Below are positions 1-11,696 of a stretch of DNA of 64,000 nt, in pieces. The notes under the pieces were generated by a model. That model ran no database searches, was not told the origin of the DNA, and saw nothing but the letters and a program-made list of their open reading frames with translations. The DNA is from Actinomycetes bacterium (lineage in GTDB: Bacteria > Actinomycetota > Actinomycetes > Actinomycetales > Microbacteriaceae), in NCBI GenBank assembly GCA_029779645.1, contig JAKPAC010000010.1, positions 242,822 to 306,821 of the forward strand. The letters run 5' to 3'. Within the stretch, counting starts at the first letter, position 1; each line of letters begins with the position of its first letter. Both the position numbers and the translations under genes were made by a program.

Positions 1-800
1 CCCTGCAGCTCGCCGTGCTCGATGATGAGCACGCCGCCGGGCCGCAGCAGCCGCAGCGCGACCCCGCTGAGCACCCGCACCACGTCCAGCCCGTCCGGGC
101 CGCCATACAGCGCGGCCGCGGGATCGTGGTCGCGCACCTCGGGATCGCGCGGAACCGCGTCGTCCGGCACGTACGGTGGGTTCGAGATCACCACGTCGAC
201 GGTGCCCGCGAGCTCGGCGAACGCGTCGGCGAGGTCGGCGAAGACCAGCGTCGCGTTCGTCGCGCCGATCTCGTCGAAATTGCGGCGGGTCCACGAGAAC
301 GCCTCGGGCGAGTTCTCGGCGGCGAACACGCGCGCGTTCGGCACCTCGGTGGCCATGGCGAGCGCGATCGCGCCGCTCCCGGTGCCGAGGTCCACGGCGA
401 TCGGGGCCGGGGATGCCTCGGCCCGCAGCGCATCGATGGCGAGCTGCACGACCCCCTCGGTCTCGGGACGGGGCACGAACACGCCGGGCCCGACGCGCAG
501 CGAGAGCTGCCGGAACGCCGCGGTGCCGGTGATGTGCTGCAGCGGCTCGCGTGCCGCGCGTCGCCGCACGAGCGGCGCGAGTGCGGCGAGCTCATCGTCG
601 CCGAGGGTCGTGCCCACGATCGCGGCCGCCTGCACTCCCCCGCGCCCGAGCTCGAGCACGTGGCCGACGAGCCACTCGGCGTCGATCTGCGCGTCGACGA
701 TGCCGACCGCGGCGAGGATGTCGCTCACGCGGCTCAGCACCTCGCCGAGCGCCGCGGGGGCAGGTGGCAGGGTCGCGGGATCAGGCGTGTGTTCAGACAT
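1..800 (-). CDS. prmC: Peptide chain release factor N5-glutamine methyltransferase (partial, runs off window start)
   Basis: Reverse-strand translation from ATG at 800: [31 protein letters not shown]...VFVPRPETE...[15 protein letters not shown]...[13 protein letters not shown] and GTGSG methyltransferase motifs of PrmC/HemK. Confidence 0.93.
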   Translation of the reverse strand, partial: MSEHTPDPATLPPAPAALGEVLSRVSDILAAVGIVDAQIDAEWLVGHVLELGRGGVQAAAIVGTTLGDDELAALAPLVRRRAAREPLQHITGTAAFRQLSLRVGPGVFVPRPETEGVVQLAIDALRAEASPAPIAVDLGTGSGAIALAMATEVPNARVFAAENSPEAFSWTRRNFDEIGATNATLVFADLADAFAELAGTVDVVISNPPYVPDDAVPRDPEVRDHDPAAALYGGPDGLDVVRVLSGVALRLLRPGGVLIIEHGELQ

Positions 801-958
801 GGGCGTGCGACCAGCCTACCCGTGACATCCGCGCAGATCCGGCCCGCAAGGCGCGCCGGAATATCTGCGCCCGACACCTGTTGTCACAAAGGTTACCCAG
901 CATTTGGCCTCACGTAGGCTGTGCCCACCCCACCGCCCCCGGCACTGAAAGGTCGACC

Positions 959-1897
959 ATGGCAGGCATCCACGCTGACATCACGTCCACATTCGGCAAC
1001 ACCCCCCTCGTCAAGCTCAACCGCGTCACCGGCGACGCGCAGGCGACGGTGCTCGCCAAGCTCGAGTACTTCAACCCCGCATCCAGCGTGAAGGACCGCA
1101 TCGGCGTCGCGATCGCGGACGCCGCGGAGGCGGCCGGAGCGCTCGGTCCCGGCGGCACGATCGTCGAGGCCACGAGCGGCAACACCGGCATCGCGCTCGC
1201 CATGGTGGGTGCTGCGCGCGGCTACAAGGTGATGCTCGTGATGCCCGCATCGATGTCGATCGAGCGCCGCCTGCTGCTGCGCGCCTTCGGCGCCGAGCTC
1301 GTGCTGAGCGACCCCGCGCAGGGCATGGCCGGCGCCGTGGCCACCGCCGAGGAGCTGGTCGCGAACACGCCGGGCGCCATCCTGGCCCGCCAGTTCGAGA
1401 ACGCGGCCAACCCCGCCGTCCACCGCCGGACCACCGGCGAAGAGATCCTCCGCGACACCGACGGCAAGGTCGACATCTTCGTGGCCGGCGTCGGCACCGG
1501 CGGCACCATCACGGGCGTCGGTCAGGCCCTCAAGGAGCGCGTGCCGGGCGTCAAGGTCGTCGCCGTCGAGCCGGTCGACTCCCCCGTGCTCAGCGAGGGC
1601 AAGGCCGGCCCGCACAAGATCCAGGGCATCGGCGCGAACTTCGTTCCCGACGTGCTCGATCGCGACGTCATCGACGAGGTCGTCACCGTGACCTTCGAGG
1701 ACTCGCTGCGCACGGCGCGCGCGCTCGCCGCCACCGAGGGCCTGCTCGTGGGCATCTCGAGCGGCGCCGCGGTCAGCGTCGCGGTCGAGCTCGCGGGGCG
1801 ACCCGAGAACGCGGGCAAGAACATCGTCGTGATCGTTCCCGACACCGGCGAGCGCTACCTCTCGACCGCGCTGTTCGAAGACCTGCGCGAGGACTGA
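959..1897 (+). CDS. cysK: Cysteine synthase A (O-acetylserine sulfhydrylase)
   Basis: [24 protein letters not shown]...[11 protein letters not shown]...[12 protein letters not shown]...[11 protein letters not shown] lysine motif SSVKDR. Confidence 0.96.
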   Translation: MAGIHADITSTFGNTPLVKLNRVTGDAQATVLAKLEYFNPASSVKDRIGVAIADAAEAAGALGPGGTIVEATSGNTGIALAMVGAARGYKVMLVMPASMSIERRLLLRAFGAELVLSDPAQGMAGAVATAEELVANTPGAILARQFENAANPAVHRRTTGEEILRDTDGKVDIFVAGVGTGGTITGVGQALKERVPGVKVVAVEPVDSPVLSEGKAGPHKIQGIGANFVPDVLDRDVIDEVVTVTFEDSLRTARALAATEGLLVGISSGAAVSVAVELAGRPENAGKNIVVIVPDTGERYLSTALFEDLRED

Positions 1898-1901
1898 GAC
1901 A

Positions 1902-1937
1902 CAGGGGCCGTGGCGGCGCATGCCGTCACGGCCCCTG
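1902..1937 (+). terminator. Inverted repeat (11-bp stem) between cysK and cysE, terminator or attenuator-like
   Basis: caggggccgtg ... cacggcccctg directly after the cysK stop; no clear T-tract. Confidence 0.5.
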
Positions 1938-2005
1938 CTCGTGCTCAGTACGCTTGAGCGACCGCCAGTGCCCGGAGCATCCGTGCCTGATCCTGTGGAG
2001 TGGGA

Positions 2006-2575
2006 ATGAACCTGTTTCGCCGAATGCGCGAAGACATCGCCGCGGCGCGGCGCCATGATCCGGCCGCGCGCAACAACCTCGAGGTGGCACTGCTGTACTC
2101 GGGCGTGCACGCCGTGTGGTCGCACCGCATCAACCATTGGCTGTGGCAGCGCCGCGCGTATTTCCTCGCCCGACTCGGCTCGCAGCTGAACCGCTTCTTC
2201 ACGGGCGTCGAGATCCACCCCGGCGCCGTGATCGGGCGCCGCTGCTTCATCGACCACGGGATGGGCATCGTGATCGGCGAGACCGTCATCGTCGGCGATG
2301 ACGTGCTCATCTACCACGGCGTCACCCTCGGCGGCCAGGTGCGCGTCGCCGGACGCCGGCACCCCACCATCCGCGATGGCGTCGCCGTCGGCGCGGGCGC
2401 CAAGGTGCTCGGCAGCATCACGATCGGGGCGAACAGCGCCATCGGCGCGAATGCCGTCGTGACGAAGGATGCGCCGGCAGACTCGGTGCTCACCGGCGTG
2501 CCCGCCACCCTGCGCCGCCGCGCCCACGACGAGGACGTGCGCGCGCTGCTCACGGCGCCCGAGTACTCGATCTAG
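2006..2575 (+). CDS. cysE: Serine O-acetyltransferase
   Basis: [23 protein letters not shown]...[40 protein letters not shown]; left-handed beta-helix hexapeptide repeats. Confidence 0.95.
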   Translation: MNLFRRMREDIAAARRHDPAARNNLEVALLYSGVHAVWSHRINHWLWQRRAYFLARLGSQLNRFFTGVEIHPGAVIGRRCFIDHGMGIVIGETVIVGDDVLIYHGVTLGGQVRVAGRRHPTIRDGVAVGAGAKVLGSITIGANSAIGANAVVTKDAPADSVLTGVPATLRRRAHDEDVRALLTAPEYSI

Positions 2576-2642
2576 CACCGCCGAACGCAGGCGGCGCCGC
2601 GCGTGCACACGGCACGAGCGGCGCTGTGCGCTCAGGCGCGCG

Positions 2643-3722
2643 CTACTGCTGCTCGCCCAGCGCAGCCAGGCGCTCTTCCTCGTCGGCCGCGATGCAGGAC
2701 GCGATCACCGGGTCGAGCGCGCCGTCCATCACCTGGTCGAGGTTGTACGCCTTGTATCCGGTGCGGTGATCGGCGATGCGGTTCTCGGGGAAGTTGTACG
2801 TGCGGATGCGCTCGGAGCGGTCCATGCCGCGGATCTGCGATTTGCGGGCCGCGGAGGACGCGGCATCCAGCTCTTCCTGCTGCCGGGCGAGGATGCGGGC
2901 GCGGAGCACGCGCATGCCGGCCTCGCGGTTCTGCAGCTGCGACTTCTCGTTCTGCATCGACACCACGATGCCCGTGGGCAGGTGGGTGATGCGCACGGCC
3001 GAGTCGGTGGTGTTCACCGACTGACCGCCCGGACCCGACGAGCGGTACACGTCGATCTTCAGATCGTTCGGCTGGATGACGACCTCTTCGGGCTCGTCGA
3101 CCTCGGGGAACACGAGCACGCCGGTGGTGGAGGTGTGGATGCGCCCCTGCGACTCGGTGGCCGGCACGCGCTGCACGCGGTGCACGCCGCCCTCGTACTT
3201 CAGGTGCGCCCAGACGCCCTGCGAGGGGTCGCTCGATGCGCCCTTGATCGCGACCTGCACGTCCTTGTAGCCGCCGAGGTCGGATTCGTTGCGCTCGAGC
3301 AGCTCGGTCTTCCACCCCTTCGCGGCGGCGTACTGGAGGTACATGCGCAGCAGGTCTGCCGCGAACAGCGCGCTCTCCGCGCCGCCCTCGCCGCCCTTGA
3401 TCTCGAGGATGACATCGCGCGCGTCGTCCGGGTCGCGGGGAATCAGCAGGCGCCGGAGCTTCTCCTGCGCCGTCGCGACCTCCTCCTCGAGGGCCGGAAC
3501 CTCCTCGGCGAACGCGTCGTCCTCCCGGGCCAGCTCGCGCGCCGCGGCGAGGTCATCCTTCGCCCCGAGCCACACGTCGTTGGCGTGCACGATCTTCGAG
3601 AGCTCGGCGTAGCGACGGTTCACGCGCTTCGCGCGCGCAGCATCAGCATGCACGGCGGGGTCCGAGAGCTCCTCCTGGACCGCCTTGTGCTCCTCGATCA
3701 GCGCCTTGACCGAGTCAAACAT
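2643..3722 (-). CDS. prfA: Peptide chain release factor 1
   Basis: [22 protein letters not shown]...[22 protein letters not shown]...[32 protein letters not shown] motif. An alternative start at 3737 adds MAEAS. Confidence 0.96.
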   Translation of the reverse strand: MFDSVKALIEEHKAVQEELSDPAVHADAARAKRVNRRYAELSKIVHANDVWLGAKDDLAAARELAREDDAFAEEVPALEEEVATAQEKLRRLLIPRDPDDARDVILEIKGGEGGAESALFAADLLRMYLQYAAAKGWKTELLERNESDLGGYKDVQVAIKGASSDPSQGVWAHLKYEGGVHRVQRVPATESQGRIHTSTTGVLVFPEVDEPEEVVIQPNDLKIDVYRSSGPGGQSVNTTDSAVRITHLPTGIVVSMQNEKSQLQNREAGMRVLRARILARQQEELDAASSAARKSQIRGMDRSERIRTYNFPENRIADHRTGYKAYNLDQVMDGALDPVIASCIAADEEERLAALGEQQ

Positions 3723-3739
3723 GGACGCCTCGGCCATGA

Positions 3740-5815
3740 TCAGCGGATGTTGCTGTCGGGCCCGTGGCTGTGACCGCCGCCGGGCGTCGGGATCGACTTC
3801 TGCATCTGCACGAGGAACTCGACGTTCGACGAGGTCTCCTTGAGCTTGCCGAGCACGACCTCGAGCGCCTGCTGCGGGTCGAGGCCGGCGAGCGCACGAC
3901 GAAGCTTCCACGTGATCTTGACCTCATCGGCCGAGAGCAGCATCTCCTCGCGACGCGTCGACGATGCGTTCACGTCGACCGCGGGGAAGATCCGCTTGTC
4001 TGCCAGCTGACGCGACAGGCGCAGCTCGCTGTTGCCGGTGCCCTTGAACTCCTCGAAGATGACCTCGTCCATCTTGGAGCCGGTCTCGACGAGCGCGGTC
4101 GCGAGGATGGTGAGCGAGCCGCCGTTCTCGATGTTGCGCGCGGCGCCGAAGAAGCGCTTGGGCGGGTACAGCGCCGAGGCGTCGACGCCGCCCGTGAGCA
4201 CGCGACCCGACGTCGGGGCCGAGATGTTGTAGGCGCGGCCGAGGCGGGTGATCGAGTCGAGCAGCACGACCACGTCGCGACCCAGCTCGACCAGGCGCTT
4301 CGCGCGCTCGATCGCGAGCTCGGCGACGGTGGTGTGGTCCTCTGCGGGGCGGTCGAAGGTCGAGGCGATGACCTCGCCGCGCACGGTGCGCTGCATGTCG
4401 GTGACCTCTTCGGGACGCTCGTCGACCAGCACGACCATGAGGTGCACCTCGGGGTTGTTGATCGCGATGGCGTTCGCGATCTGCTGCAGCACGATGGTCT
4501 TGCCGGCCTTCGGGGGCGCGACGATCAGGCCGCGCTGCCCCTTGCCGATCGGGGCGACCAGGTCGATGATGCGCTGCGTGAGCTTCTCGGGCGCGGTCTC
4601 GAGGCGCAGGCGCTCCTGCGGGTACAGCGGGGTGAGCGAGCCGAACTCGACGCGGCCGGCGGCGTCCTCGACCGAGAGGCCGTTGATCGCGTCGACCTTC
4701 ACCAGCGCGTTGTACTTCTGGCGGCCCGTGGGCTCGCCCTCGCGCGGCTGCTTGATGGCGCCGATGACGGCGTCGCCCTTGCGCAGGTTGTACTTCTTCA
4801 CCTGGCCGAGCGAGACGTAGACGTCGCTCGGACCGGGCAGGTAGCCGGTGGTGCGCACGAAGGCGTAGTTGTCGAGCACGTCGAGGATGCCGGCGACGGG
4901 CACGAGCACGTCGTCATCGGCGATCTCGGACTCGAACTCGTCGCCCGTGTTCTGGCTCCGACGCTTCGCGCCGCGGCCGCGTCCGCGGCCACGGCCCTGC
5001 TCGCCATCGCCCTCGGCCGCGTCGTCGTCGACGCCCTGGCCACCGCCGCGCTGCTGCTGGGCGGGCGCTGCGGACTGCTCGTCCTGACCAGAGCCGCCGT
5101 TCTGCCCGTTGCGATTGCGGTTGCGGCTGCGGCTGCGGCTGCGGCTGCGCGGCTGCGACTCCTCGCCCGACTCGTCCTCGCCGGCGGCTGCGCCGTCGGC
5201 GGGGCTCTCGCCGGCCGCGTCCGCAGCCTCGGCGCCGGGCGCCTGCTGCGACTGCTGACCACGACGGCGACGGCCGGTGGATGCCGGCGCGCCCGCGTCC
5301 GCGCCCTCGGCGGCGTGCTCGCCCGCCGGCGCCTCGGCGGGCGTGATGGCCTCGGCGAGCTGCGCGAGATCGGCGGCGATGGCCGAGGCGGGGTTCGTGC
5401 CCTCGACGACCGGGGCACCTGCGCCGCTGCGGGCCCGGCGCGAGCCGCGCTTGCGCTGCCCGCCCGTCGTCGCCTCGGTCTCGGTCGGTGCCGGCTCGGC
5501 ATCGGGGGCCTCGACGACCGCCGGCTCGGCGACCGCCTCTGCGGCCGCCTCCACGACGGCCGCGTCGGCCGGGGCGTCTGGCTCAGGGCTGTCGCCGACG
5601 GCGATCTCCTCGGCCGTGTCGTCGGCGACGACCTCGTCCGCGGCGGCGGGAGCGGCCTGGATCTCGGTGATCGAGTCCACCAGTTCTCCCTTGCGAAGTT
5701 TGGACGAGCCCGGGATGCCCAGGGCTCGTGCGATGGCCTGCAGCTGCCCGACCGTCAGAGAGGTGAGGTCCTGGGTTGCAGAATTGTCAGTTGCGTCGAT
5801 GTTGACGTGAGTCAC
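3740..5815 (-). CDS. rho: Transcription termination factor Rho with a large N-terminal Arg/Asn/Gly-rich insertion
   Basis: C-terminal half [27 protein letters not shown]...[14 protein letters not shown]...[13 protein letters not shown]-terminal [19 protein letters not shown] low complexity. Confidence 0.96.
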   Translation of the reverse strand: MTHVNIDATDNSATQDLTSLTVGQLQAIARALGIPGSSKLRKGELVDSITEIQAAPAAADEVVADDTAEEIAVGDSPEPDAPADAAVVEAAAEAVAEPAVVEAPDAEPAPTETEATTGGQRKRGSRRARSGAGAPVVEGTNPASAIAADLAQLAEAITPAEAPAGEHAAEGADAGAPASTGRRRRGQQSQQAPGAEAADAAGESPADGAAAGEDESGEESQPRSRSRSRSRNRNRNGQNGGSGQDEQSAAPAQQQRGGGQGVDDDAAEGDGEQGRGRGRGRGAKRRSQNTGDEFESEIADDDVLVPVAGILDVLDNYAFVRTTGYLPGPSDVYVSLGQVKKYNLRKGDAVIGAIKQPREGEPTGRQKYNALVKVDAINGLSVEDAAGRVEFGSLTPLYPQERLRLETAPEKLTQRIIDLVAPIGKGQRGLIVAPPKAGKTIVLQQIANAIAINNPEVHLMVVLVDERPEEVTDMQRTVRGEVIASTFDRPAEDHTTVAELAIERAKRLVELGRDVVVLLDSITRLGRAYNISAPTSGRVLTGGVDASALYPPKRFFGAARNIENGGSLTILATALVETGSKMDEVIFEEFKGTGNSELRLSRQLADKRIFPAVDVNASSTRREEMLLSADEVKITWKLRRALAGLDPQQALEVVLGKLKETSSNVEFLVQMQKSIPTPGGGHSHGPDSNIR
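5110..5151. repeat. Imperfect hexanucleotide repeat inside rho (TGCGAY/TGCGGY units)
   Basis: tgcgat tgcggt tgcggc x4 tgcgcg; encodes [10 protein letters not shown]. Confidence 0.9.
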
Positions 5816-5842
5816 TCAGTGTTCCTTTTCGGCCGCGCCGAG

Positions 5843-5860
5843 AACGCTCGATCGAGCGTT
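5843..5860. repeat. Perfect 18-bp palindrome in the rho 5' region
   Basis: AACGCTCGATCGAGCGTT equals its own reverse complement; 28 bp upstream of the rho start. Confidence 0.9.
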
Positions 5861-5950
5861 TCCGCTGAGACGGTGATGGTGCAATGAATTCGCAGAGTTG
5901 CGACGGAGGCCAGAGTCACGCGGATAAAACGACCGCATGGAACCCTCCGC

Positions 5951-6865
5951 TTACTCCTTTACTGTAGCACCCTTGACATCGACGGCCAGCATGAGCGCAT
6001 GCCAGGGGCTCGTGGCGTGGCGCGCGACCAGCTCGGCCGCGACCGCGCGGCGGCCCGGGCCGTCCGCCAGCACGAGCACGCTCGGTCCGGCGCCCGAGAC
6101 GACCGCGGCGAAGCCCTCGGCGCGGAGCATCCGCACGAGCGCGTCGGTCTCGGGCATCGCCGACGCCCGGTAGCTCTGGTGCAGCTTGTCTTCAGTGGCG
6201 GCCAGCAGCAGCTCGGGGCTCTGCGTGAGCGCGGCGATCAGCAACGCCGAGCGCGAGACGTTGAAGATCGCGTCCTCGTGCGGCACCGACTGCGGCTGCA
6301 GGCTGCGGGCGAGCTTGGTCGACATCGTGAAGGTGGGCACGAACACGAGCGGCGAGACGCCGCGGTGCACGATCAGCTTCTTGTGCTGCGGGCCGTGCTC
6401 GTCGAGCCAGGCGATCGTGAGGCCGCCGAACAGCGAGGGTGCGACGTTGTCGGGGTGTCCCTCGATCTCGGTGGCGATGCGCAGCAGGTCGCCGTGCGTG
6501 ATCTCGACGACCCCCTCGAGCAGTCCGCGCGCGGCGACGATGCCGGCGACGACTGCGGCGCCGGACGAGCCGAGGCCGCGCCCGTGCGGGATGCCGTTGA
6601 CCGCGTGCAGGCGCAGGCCGGGCAGCGGCTGACCGAACTGCTCGTACACGTACGCGATCGAGCTGACGATCAGGTTCGAGGCATCCCGGGGGATCTCGTC
6701 GGCGCCGACGCCCTCCACGGTCACCTCGAGCCCCTGCTCGGGCAGCGCGGTGACCGTGAGCTCGTCATAGATCGACAGCGCGAGGCCGAGCGTGTCGAAC
6801 CCCGGCCCGAGGTTGGCCGTGGTGGCCGGCACCCGCACCGTGACGGTGCGCGTGGCGTCGGTCAC
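5951..6865 (-). CDS. thrB: Homoserine kinase
   Basis: GTG start overlapping the thrC stop (GTGA): [31 protein letters not shown]...[19 protein letters not shown] kinase. Confidence 0.93.
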   Translation of the reverse strand: MTDATRTVTVRVPATTANLGPGFDTLGLALSIYDELTVTALPEQGLEVTVEGVGADEIPRDASNLIVSSIAYVYEQFGQPLPGLRLHAVNGIPHGRGLGSSGAAVVAGIVAARGLLEGVVEITHGDLLRIATEIEGHPDNVAPSLFGGLTIAWLDEHGPQHKKLIVHRGVSPLVFVPTFTMSTKLARSLQPQSVPHEDAIFNVSRSALLIAALTQSPELLLAATEDKLHQSYRASAMPETDALVRMLRAEGFAAVVSGAGPSVLVLADGPGRRAVAAELVARHATSPWHALMLAVDVKGATVKE

Positions 6866-7950
6866 GCGAGTGGCCCCTCGGGGGCGAGCCCGAGCACCGA
6901 TGCGACCTCGGAGGTGCTGGCGTCGACGACCGTGGGCTGCACCTCGCCGCCGTCGGCGGTGCGAAGCGCCCACTGCGGGTCCTTCAGGCCGTGGCCCGTG
7001 ACCGTCAGCACGACGCGCGAGCCGGCCGGGATCTGCCCCGCCTCGGCGCGCTCGAGCAGACCCGCGACGCTGATCGCCGACGCGGGCTCGACGAAGATGC
7101 CGACCTCGCTCGAGAGCAGACGCTGGGCCGCCAGGATGCGCTCGTCGTCGATCGCGCCGAAGTAGCCGTTCGATGCGTCACGGGCCTCGAGGGCGAGCTC
7201 CCACGAGGCGGGGTTGCCGATGCGGATCGCGGTGGCGATGGTCTCGGGGTTCTTGACGACCTCGCCGCGCACGAGCGGGGCGCTGCCGGCGGCCTGGAAG
7301 CCGAACATGCGGGGCAGTCGCGTCGCGACGCCGCGCTCGATCTCCTCGCGGTAGCCGCGGGTGTACGCGGTGTAGTTGCCCGCGTTGCCGACCGGGATGA
7401 AGTGGAAGTCGGGGGCGTCGCCGAGCACGTCGACGACCTCGTAGGCGGCCGTCTTCTGGCCCTCGATGCGGTCGGGGTTGACCGAGTTGACGAGGTGGAC
7501 CGGGTAGTTCTCGGCCAGCTCGCGCGCGATCTCGAGGCAGTCGTCGAAGTTGCCGCGCACCTGGATGAGCTGCCCGTTGTGTGCGACGGCCTGGCCGAGC
7601 TTACCCATGGCGATCTTGCCCTCGGGCACGAGCACGGCCGCGGTGATGCCGGCGTGCGCCGCGTAGGCGGCGGCCGAGGCCGAGGTGTTCCCGGTGGACG
7701 CGCAGATCACGGCCTTCGCGCCGTGGTCGATCGCGCGCGAGACGGCGACCGTCATGCCGCGGTCCTTGAACGATCCGGTCGGGTTCATGCCCTCGAACTT
7801 GACCCAGACGTCTGCGCCCGTGCGCTTCGAGAGGGCGGCCGCGGGCAGGAGCGGGGTGCCGCCCTCGCCGAGGGTGATCACGGTGGACTCGTCGGTCACG
7901 CCCAGGCGGTCGGCGAATTCGCGGAGGACTCCGCGCCAGAGGTGTGCCAT
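6862..7950 (-). CDS. thrC: Threonine synthase
   Basis: [37 protein letters not shown]...[11 protein letters not shown]...[14 protein letters not shown]. Confidence 0.95.
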   Translation of the reverse strand: MAHLWRGVLREFADRLGVTDESTVITLGEGGTPLLPAAALSKRTGADVWVKFEGMNPTGSFKDRGMTVAVSRAIDHGAKAVICASTGNTSASAAAYAAHAGITAAVLVPEGKIAMGKLGQAVAHNGQLIQVRGNFDDCLEIARELAENYPVHLVNSVNPDRIEGQKTAAYEVVDVLGDAPDFHFIPVGNAGNYTAYTRGYREEIERGVATRLPRMFGFQAAGSAPLVRGEVVKNPETIATAIRIGNPASWELALEARDASNGYFGAIDDERILAAQRLLSSEVGIFVEPASAISVAGLLERAEAGQIPAGSRVVLTVTGHGLKDPQWALRTADGGEVQPTVVDASTSEVASVLGLAPEGPLA

Positions 7951-9263
7951 CAGTTCGATCCTTCTACTCGGAGTACGGAGGCGACCCGCGTGACCACGTC
8001 GCTTGCGGCGAGGCGGTCGACGGTGTCGCTCAGGTCTTGTTCACGTGCGGTGTGCGTGCCGATCACCAGGCGCGCGGTCGGAGTGCCATCCTCGCCGACG
8101 GCGCTCGTCTGCTCAACCGTCGCCACCGAGACGCCGCCCTCGCTGAAGATGCCGGCGATGGTCGCCAGCACCCCGGTCTGATCGGCGACCTCGAGGGTGA
8201 CCTGGTAGCGCGTCGAGACGTGCCCGATGGGCAGCAGCGGCAGGTTGGCGCGGGTGGATTCCGCGACGCCGACGCCGCCGGCGATGTGGCGCCGAGCGGC
8301 CGAGACGAGGTCGCCGAGCACGGCCGAGGCCGTCTGCACCCCGCCGGCGCCGGCGCCGTAGAACATCAGGTCGCCCGCAGCCTCGGCCTGCACGAACACG
8401 GCGTTGTTGGCGCCGTGGACGCTCGCAAGCGGGTGGCTGCGCTCGACGAGCGCCGGGTAGACGCGCACCGAGATGGCCTCCTCGCCGCCCTCGACGAGGC
8501 GCTCGCACACGGCGAGCAGCTTCACGACGTAGCCGGCGCCCCGCGCCGCGTCGATCATCGACTTGTCGATCCCGGTGATGCCCTCGCGGTGCACGGCCTC
8601 GAGCGGCACGGTGGTGTGGAACGCGAGCCCGGCGAGGATCGCGGCCTTCTGCGCCGCGTCATACCCGCCGATGTCGGCGGTCGGGTCGGCCTCGGCGTAG
8701 CCGAGCGCGGTGGCCTCGGCCAGCGCCGCCTCGAGCGTGAGGTGCTCCGTGTCCATCCGGTCGAGGATGAAGTTCGTGGTGCCGTTCACGATGCCCATGA
8801 TCCGCTGCACCCGGTCGCCGGCGAGGCTGTCGCGCAGCGGTCGGATGATCGGGATGGCGCCCGCGACGGACGCCTCGTAGTAGATCTGCGCGCCCACCTG
8901 GTCGGCGGCGGCGAACAGCTCGGGCCCGTGCGTGGCCAGGAGCGCCTTGTTGGCCGTCACGACGTCGGCACCCGAGCCGATGGCCGAGAGGATGTGCCCG
9001 CGGGCCGGCTCGATGCCGCCCATGAGCTCGATCACGATGTCGGCGCCGAGAATCAGCGACTCGGCGTCGGTCGTCAGCAGCTCGCGCGGGAGCTCGACGT
9101 CACGCGGCGCGTCGACGTCGCGCACCGCGACGCCGACCAGCTCGAGAGTCGCTCCCGCGCGCTCGCCGAGCTCGTCGCCGTGCGTCAGCAGCAGCGAGGC
9201 TACCTGGCTGCCCACGGAGCCCGCGCCCAGCAGCGCGACGCGCAGATGGCGTTGATCGATCAT
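7950..9263 (-). CDS. hom: Homoserine dehydrogenase
   Basis: [25 protein letters not shown]...[27 protein letters not shown]...NGTTNFIL; C-terminal ACT domain. Confidence 0.95.
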   Translation of the reverse strand: MIDQRHLRVALLGAGSVGSQVASLLLTHGDELGERAGATLELVGVAVRDVDAPRDVELPRELLTTDAESLILGADIVIELMGGIEPARGHILSAIGSGADVVTANKALLATHGPELFAAADQVGAQIYYEASVAGAIPIIRPLRDSLAGDRVQRIMGIVNGTTNFILDRMDTEHLTLEAALAEATALGYAEADPTADIGGYDAAQKAAILAGLAFHTTVPLEAVHREGITGIDKSMIDAARGAGYVVKLLAVCERLVEGGEEAISVRVYPALVERSHPLASVHGANNAVFVQAEAAGDLMFYGAGAGGVQTASAVLGDLVSAARRHIAGGVGVAESTRANLPLLPIGHVSTRYQVTLEVADQTGVLATIAGIFSEGGVSVATVEQTSAVGEDGTPTARLVIGTHTAREQDLSDTVDRLAASDVVTRVASVLRVEGSN

Positions 9264-10732
9264 GCTTCTCCTCTATCGGCAGTCGCCGATCGTTCGGTGG
9301 TGTGCCGCTCGCGCTGCGCGCCGAGGTCGATTCCCGGGTCGCGAGCCAGCAGATCCTCCAGGCGCTCCCCGCGCACGATGACGCGGGCGTGCCCGTCCTG
9401 CACGGCCACGACGGGCGGGCGCGGAACGGCGTTGTAGTTGCTCGAGAGCACCGCGCAGTACGCGCCGGTCACGGGCACGGCGAGCAGGTCGCCGGGGGTG
9501 ATGTCGGCGGGGAGGTACTCGTTGTCGACGACGATGTCGCCCGACTCGCAGTGCTTGCCGACCACGCGCACCAGCTCCGCCGGCTCGTGCGAGTCGCGCG
9601 ACGCGATCCGCGCCGAGTACTGGGCGCCATACAGCGCGGGGCGGGCGTTGTCGCTCATGCCGCCGTCGACGCTGACGTAGCGCCGCACGGCGGGTCGCGG
9701 GGTCTCGCCGTCGGCCGCGGCGTCCACCACGACGTCCTTGATGGTGCCGACCTCGTAGATCGTCACGCCGCCCGTGCCGACGATGCTGCGGCCGGGCTCG
9801 AAGGCGAGCTGGGGCATCGGGATGCCTCGAACCGCGCATTCCTCGGCGACCGCAGCCACGATCCCCTCGGCGAGCTCGGCGATCGGGGTGGGCACGTCGG
9901 CCGAGGTGTAGGCGATGCCGAAGCCCCCGCCGAGGTTGAGCACGGGCACGGGCCCGTCTGCCAGGAGCGCCGCGTGCAGCTCCAGCACGCGCGAGGCCGA
10001 CTCGCGAAAGCCGGACACGCCGAAGATCTGCGAGCCGATGTGGCAGTGCAGGCCGCGGAACTCGAGGCCGTCGAGCTCGCGGATGCGCGCGACCGCGGGC
10101 CCGGCGTCTTCCAGCGTCAGGCCGAACTTCTGATCCTCGTGCGCGGTCGCGAGGAAGCTGTGCGTCTCGGCGTGCACGCCGCTGTTCACGCGCACGAACA
10201 CGGGCTGCACGACACCGAGGCGCTCGGTGATCGCCGCGAGACGCTCGAGCTCGATGCGGCTGTCGAGCACGATCGAGCCGACCCCCACCGCGACGGCGCG
10301 CTCGAGCTCGGAGACCGACTTGTTGTTGCCGTGAAAGCCGATGCGGCCCGGGTCGATGCCGGCGGCGAGTGCGATCTCGAGCTCGCCGCGGGTGCAGACG
10401 TCGACGGCGAGGCCCGCGTCGGCGACCCAGCGGACGACCTCGGTGCACAGGAACGCCTTGCCGGCGTAGTAGACGCGGGCCGTGGTGCCGTGCCGCTGCG
10501 CGGCGCCCGTGAACGCGGCGAAGGCCTCGTCGGCGCGGCGGCGCACCTCCGCCTCGTCGAGCACCATCAGCGGGGTGCCGAACTCCTCGGCGAGCGCGAT
10601 CGCGGACGCGCCGCCCACCGCGAGCACGCCGTCTTCGTCGCGCCGCGCCGAACGCGGCCACACCTCGGGCGCCAGGCCGTTCGCGTCGGCGGGCAGCACG
10701 AGCCATTCAGGGGCGAGGGGGTTCGCAGACAT
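9260..10732 (-). CDS. lysA: Diaminopimelate decarboxylase
   Basis: MSANPLAPEWLVLPADANGLAPEVWPRSARRDEDGVLAVGG...YYAGKAFLCTEVVRW...GFHGNNKS...HCHIGSQI. Confidence 0.95.
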   Translation of the reverse strand: MSANPLAPEWLVLPADANGLAPEVWPRSARRDEDGVLAVGGASAIALAEEFGTPLMVLDEAEVRRRADEAFAAFTGAAQRHGTTARVYYAGKAFLCTEVVRWVADAGLAVDVCTRGELEIALAAGIDPGRIGFHGNNKSVSELERAVAVGVGSIVLDSRIELERLAAITERLGVVQPVFVRVNSGVHAETHSFLATAHEDQKFGLTLEDAGPAVARIRELDGLEFRGLHCHIGSQIFGVSGFRESASRVLELHAALLADGPVPVLNLGGGFGIAYTSADVPTPIAELAEGIVAAVAEECAVRGIPMPQLAFEPGRSIVGTGGVTIYEVGTIKDVVVDAAADGETPRPAVRRYVSVDGGMSDNARPALYGAQYSARIASRDSHEPAELVRVVGKHCESGDIVVDNEYLPADITPGDLLAVPVTGAYCAVLSSNYNAVPRPPVVAVQDGHARVIVRGERLEDLLARDPGIDLGAQRERHTTERSATADRGEA

Positions 10733-10881
10733 TGCGGGAGGATGCACCAATCGTGAAACGGGATGCCGCGGCGAGCGGGGTCCTCACGCCGCCACGGTGG
10801 CTCAAGTCTAGGGCACCGTCCGCGCCCGCCTGGCCGCGATCGCGATTCGTGACGGCGACGCGACGCGCGGGGTGTGCCGCC

Positions 10882-11688
10882 TCAGCAGCTGCCGCGCTCC
10901 AGCAGCGCCGGATCGATGAGGATCGCGCCGTCGATCGCCCCCGTGAGCACGAGCGAGCCGGCCGCCCCCGAGCCGAGCACCGTCACGCCGGTGAGGGTGA
11001 CGCCCCGCGGGATCCGCTCGGCGACGCAGACGCTGAACGAGCGCAGGACGGCGTCGGCGACCGGGCCGAGCGAGGCGCGCACCTGCTCCGCGGTGAGCAC
11101 GGCCTCGCCGATGCTCGCCGAGTTCGGCGTGAGCACCAGGTCGCCGCGCTGCTCGCCCTCGCCCGCCGACGGCACGAGGCCGATGCCGAGCTCGAGCGGC
11201 GCGCCGCCGAGCGGAATCGAGGTGAGCAGCACGAGCTCGGGGTCGTTCAGGCGCACGATGCCGCGGGGCACGCCGGCCGTCTCGGCGAGCACCTGCTGCA
11301 CGGCGGCCTCGTCGAGGGCGATCGACGCGACCGCGGCCTCCATCGGCGCGCGCTCGTCGCGGATCGGCACGCCCCTCGCGGCGAGCATCACGTCGCCCGA
11401 GACGTCACCCAGCGGCACGTCGTCGACGGCGATGCGCACCTGCTCGAGGCGGCCGCCGATGAGCTGGGCGAGCACGGAGCCGTCCAGCCCGACGTCGACC
11501 GGGTGCCCCGCGGGCAGGGCGAGCTGCTCGCTCACCGAATCGCGGATCGCGTCGGCCACCACCGCGCGGGCGATCGCGTCGCCGCCGAACCATGCGCCGA
11601 CGAGCACGGCAGCGCTGCCGAGGAGCGCGACGCCCAGGCGCCAGCGGCGACGGCGCGGCCGCGCGGCGGCATCGGGTGGAATCGACAC
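10882..11688 (-). CDS. DUF2993 / LmeA-like lipid-binding secreted or membrane-anchored protein
   Basis: VSIPPDAAARPRRRRWRLGVALLGSAAVLVGAWFGGDAIARAVVADAIRDSVSEQLALPAGHPVDVGL...; N-terminal TM plus the DUF2993 pattern; same frame as ORF 10882..13446. Confidence 0.7.
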   Translation of the reverse strand: MSIPPDAAARPRRRRWRLGVALLGSAAVLVGAWFGGDAIARAVVADAIRDSVSEQLALPAGHPVDVGLDGSVLAQLIGGRLEQVRIAVDDVPLGDVSGDVMLAARGVPIRDERAPMEAAVASIALDEAAVQQVLAETAGVPRGIVRLNDPELVLLTSIPLGGAPLELGIGLVPSAGEGEQRGDLVLTPNSASIGEAVLTAEQVRASLGPVADAVLRSFSVCVAERIPRGVTLTGVTVLGSGAAGSLVLTGAIDGAILIDPALLERGSC

Positions 11689-11696
11689 GGCGCCGG

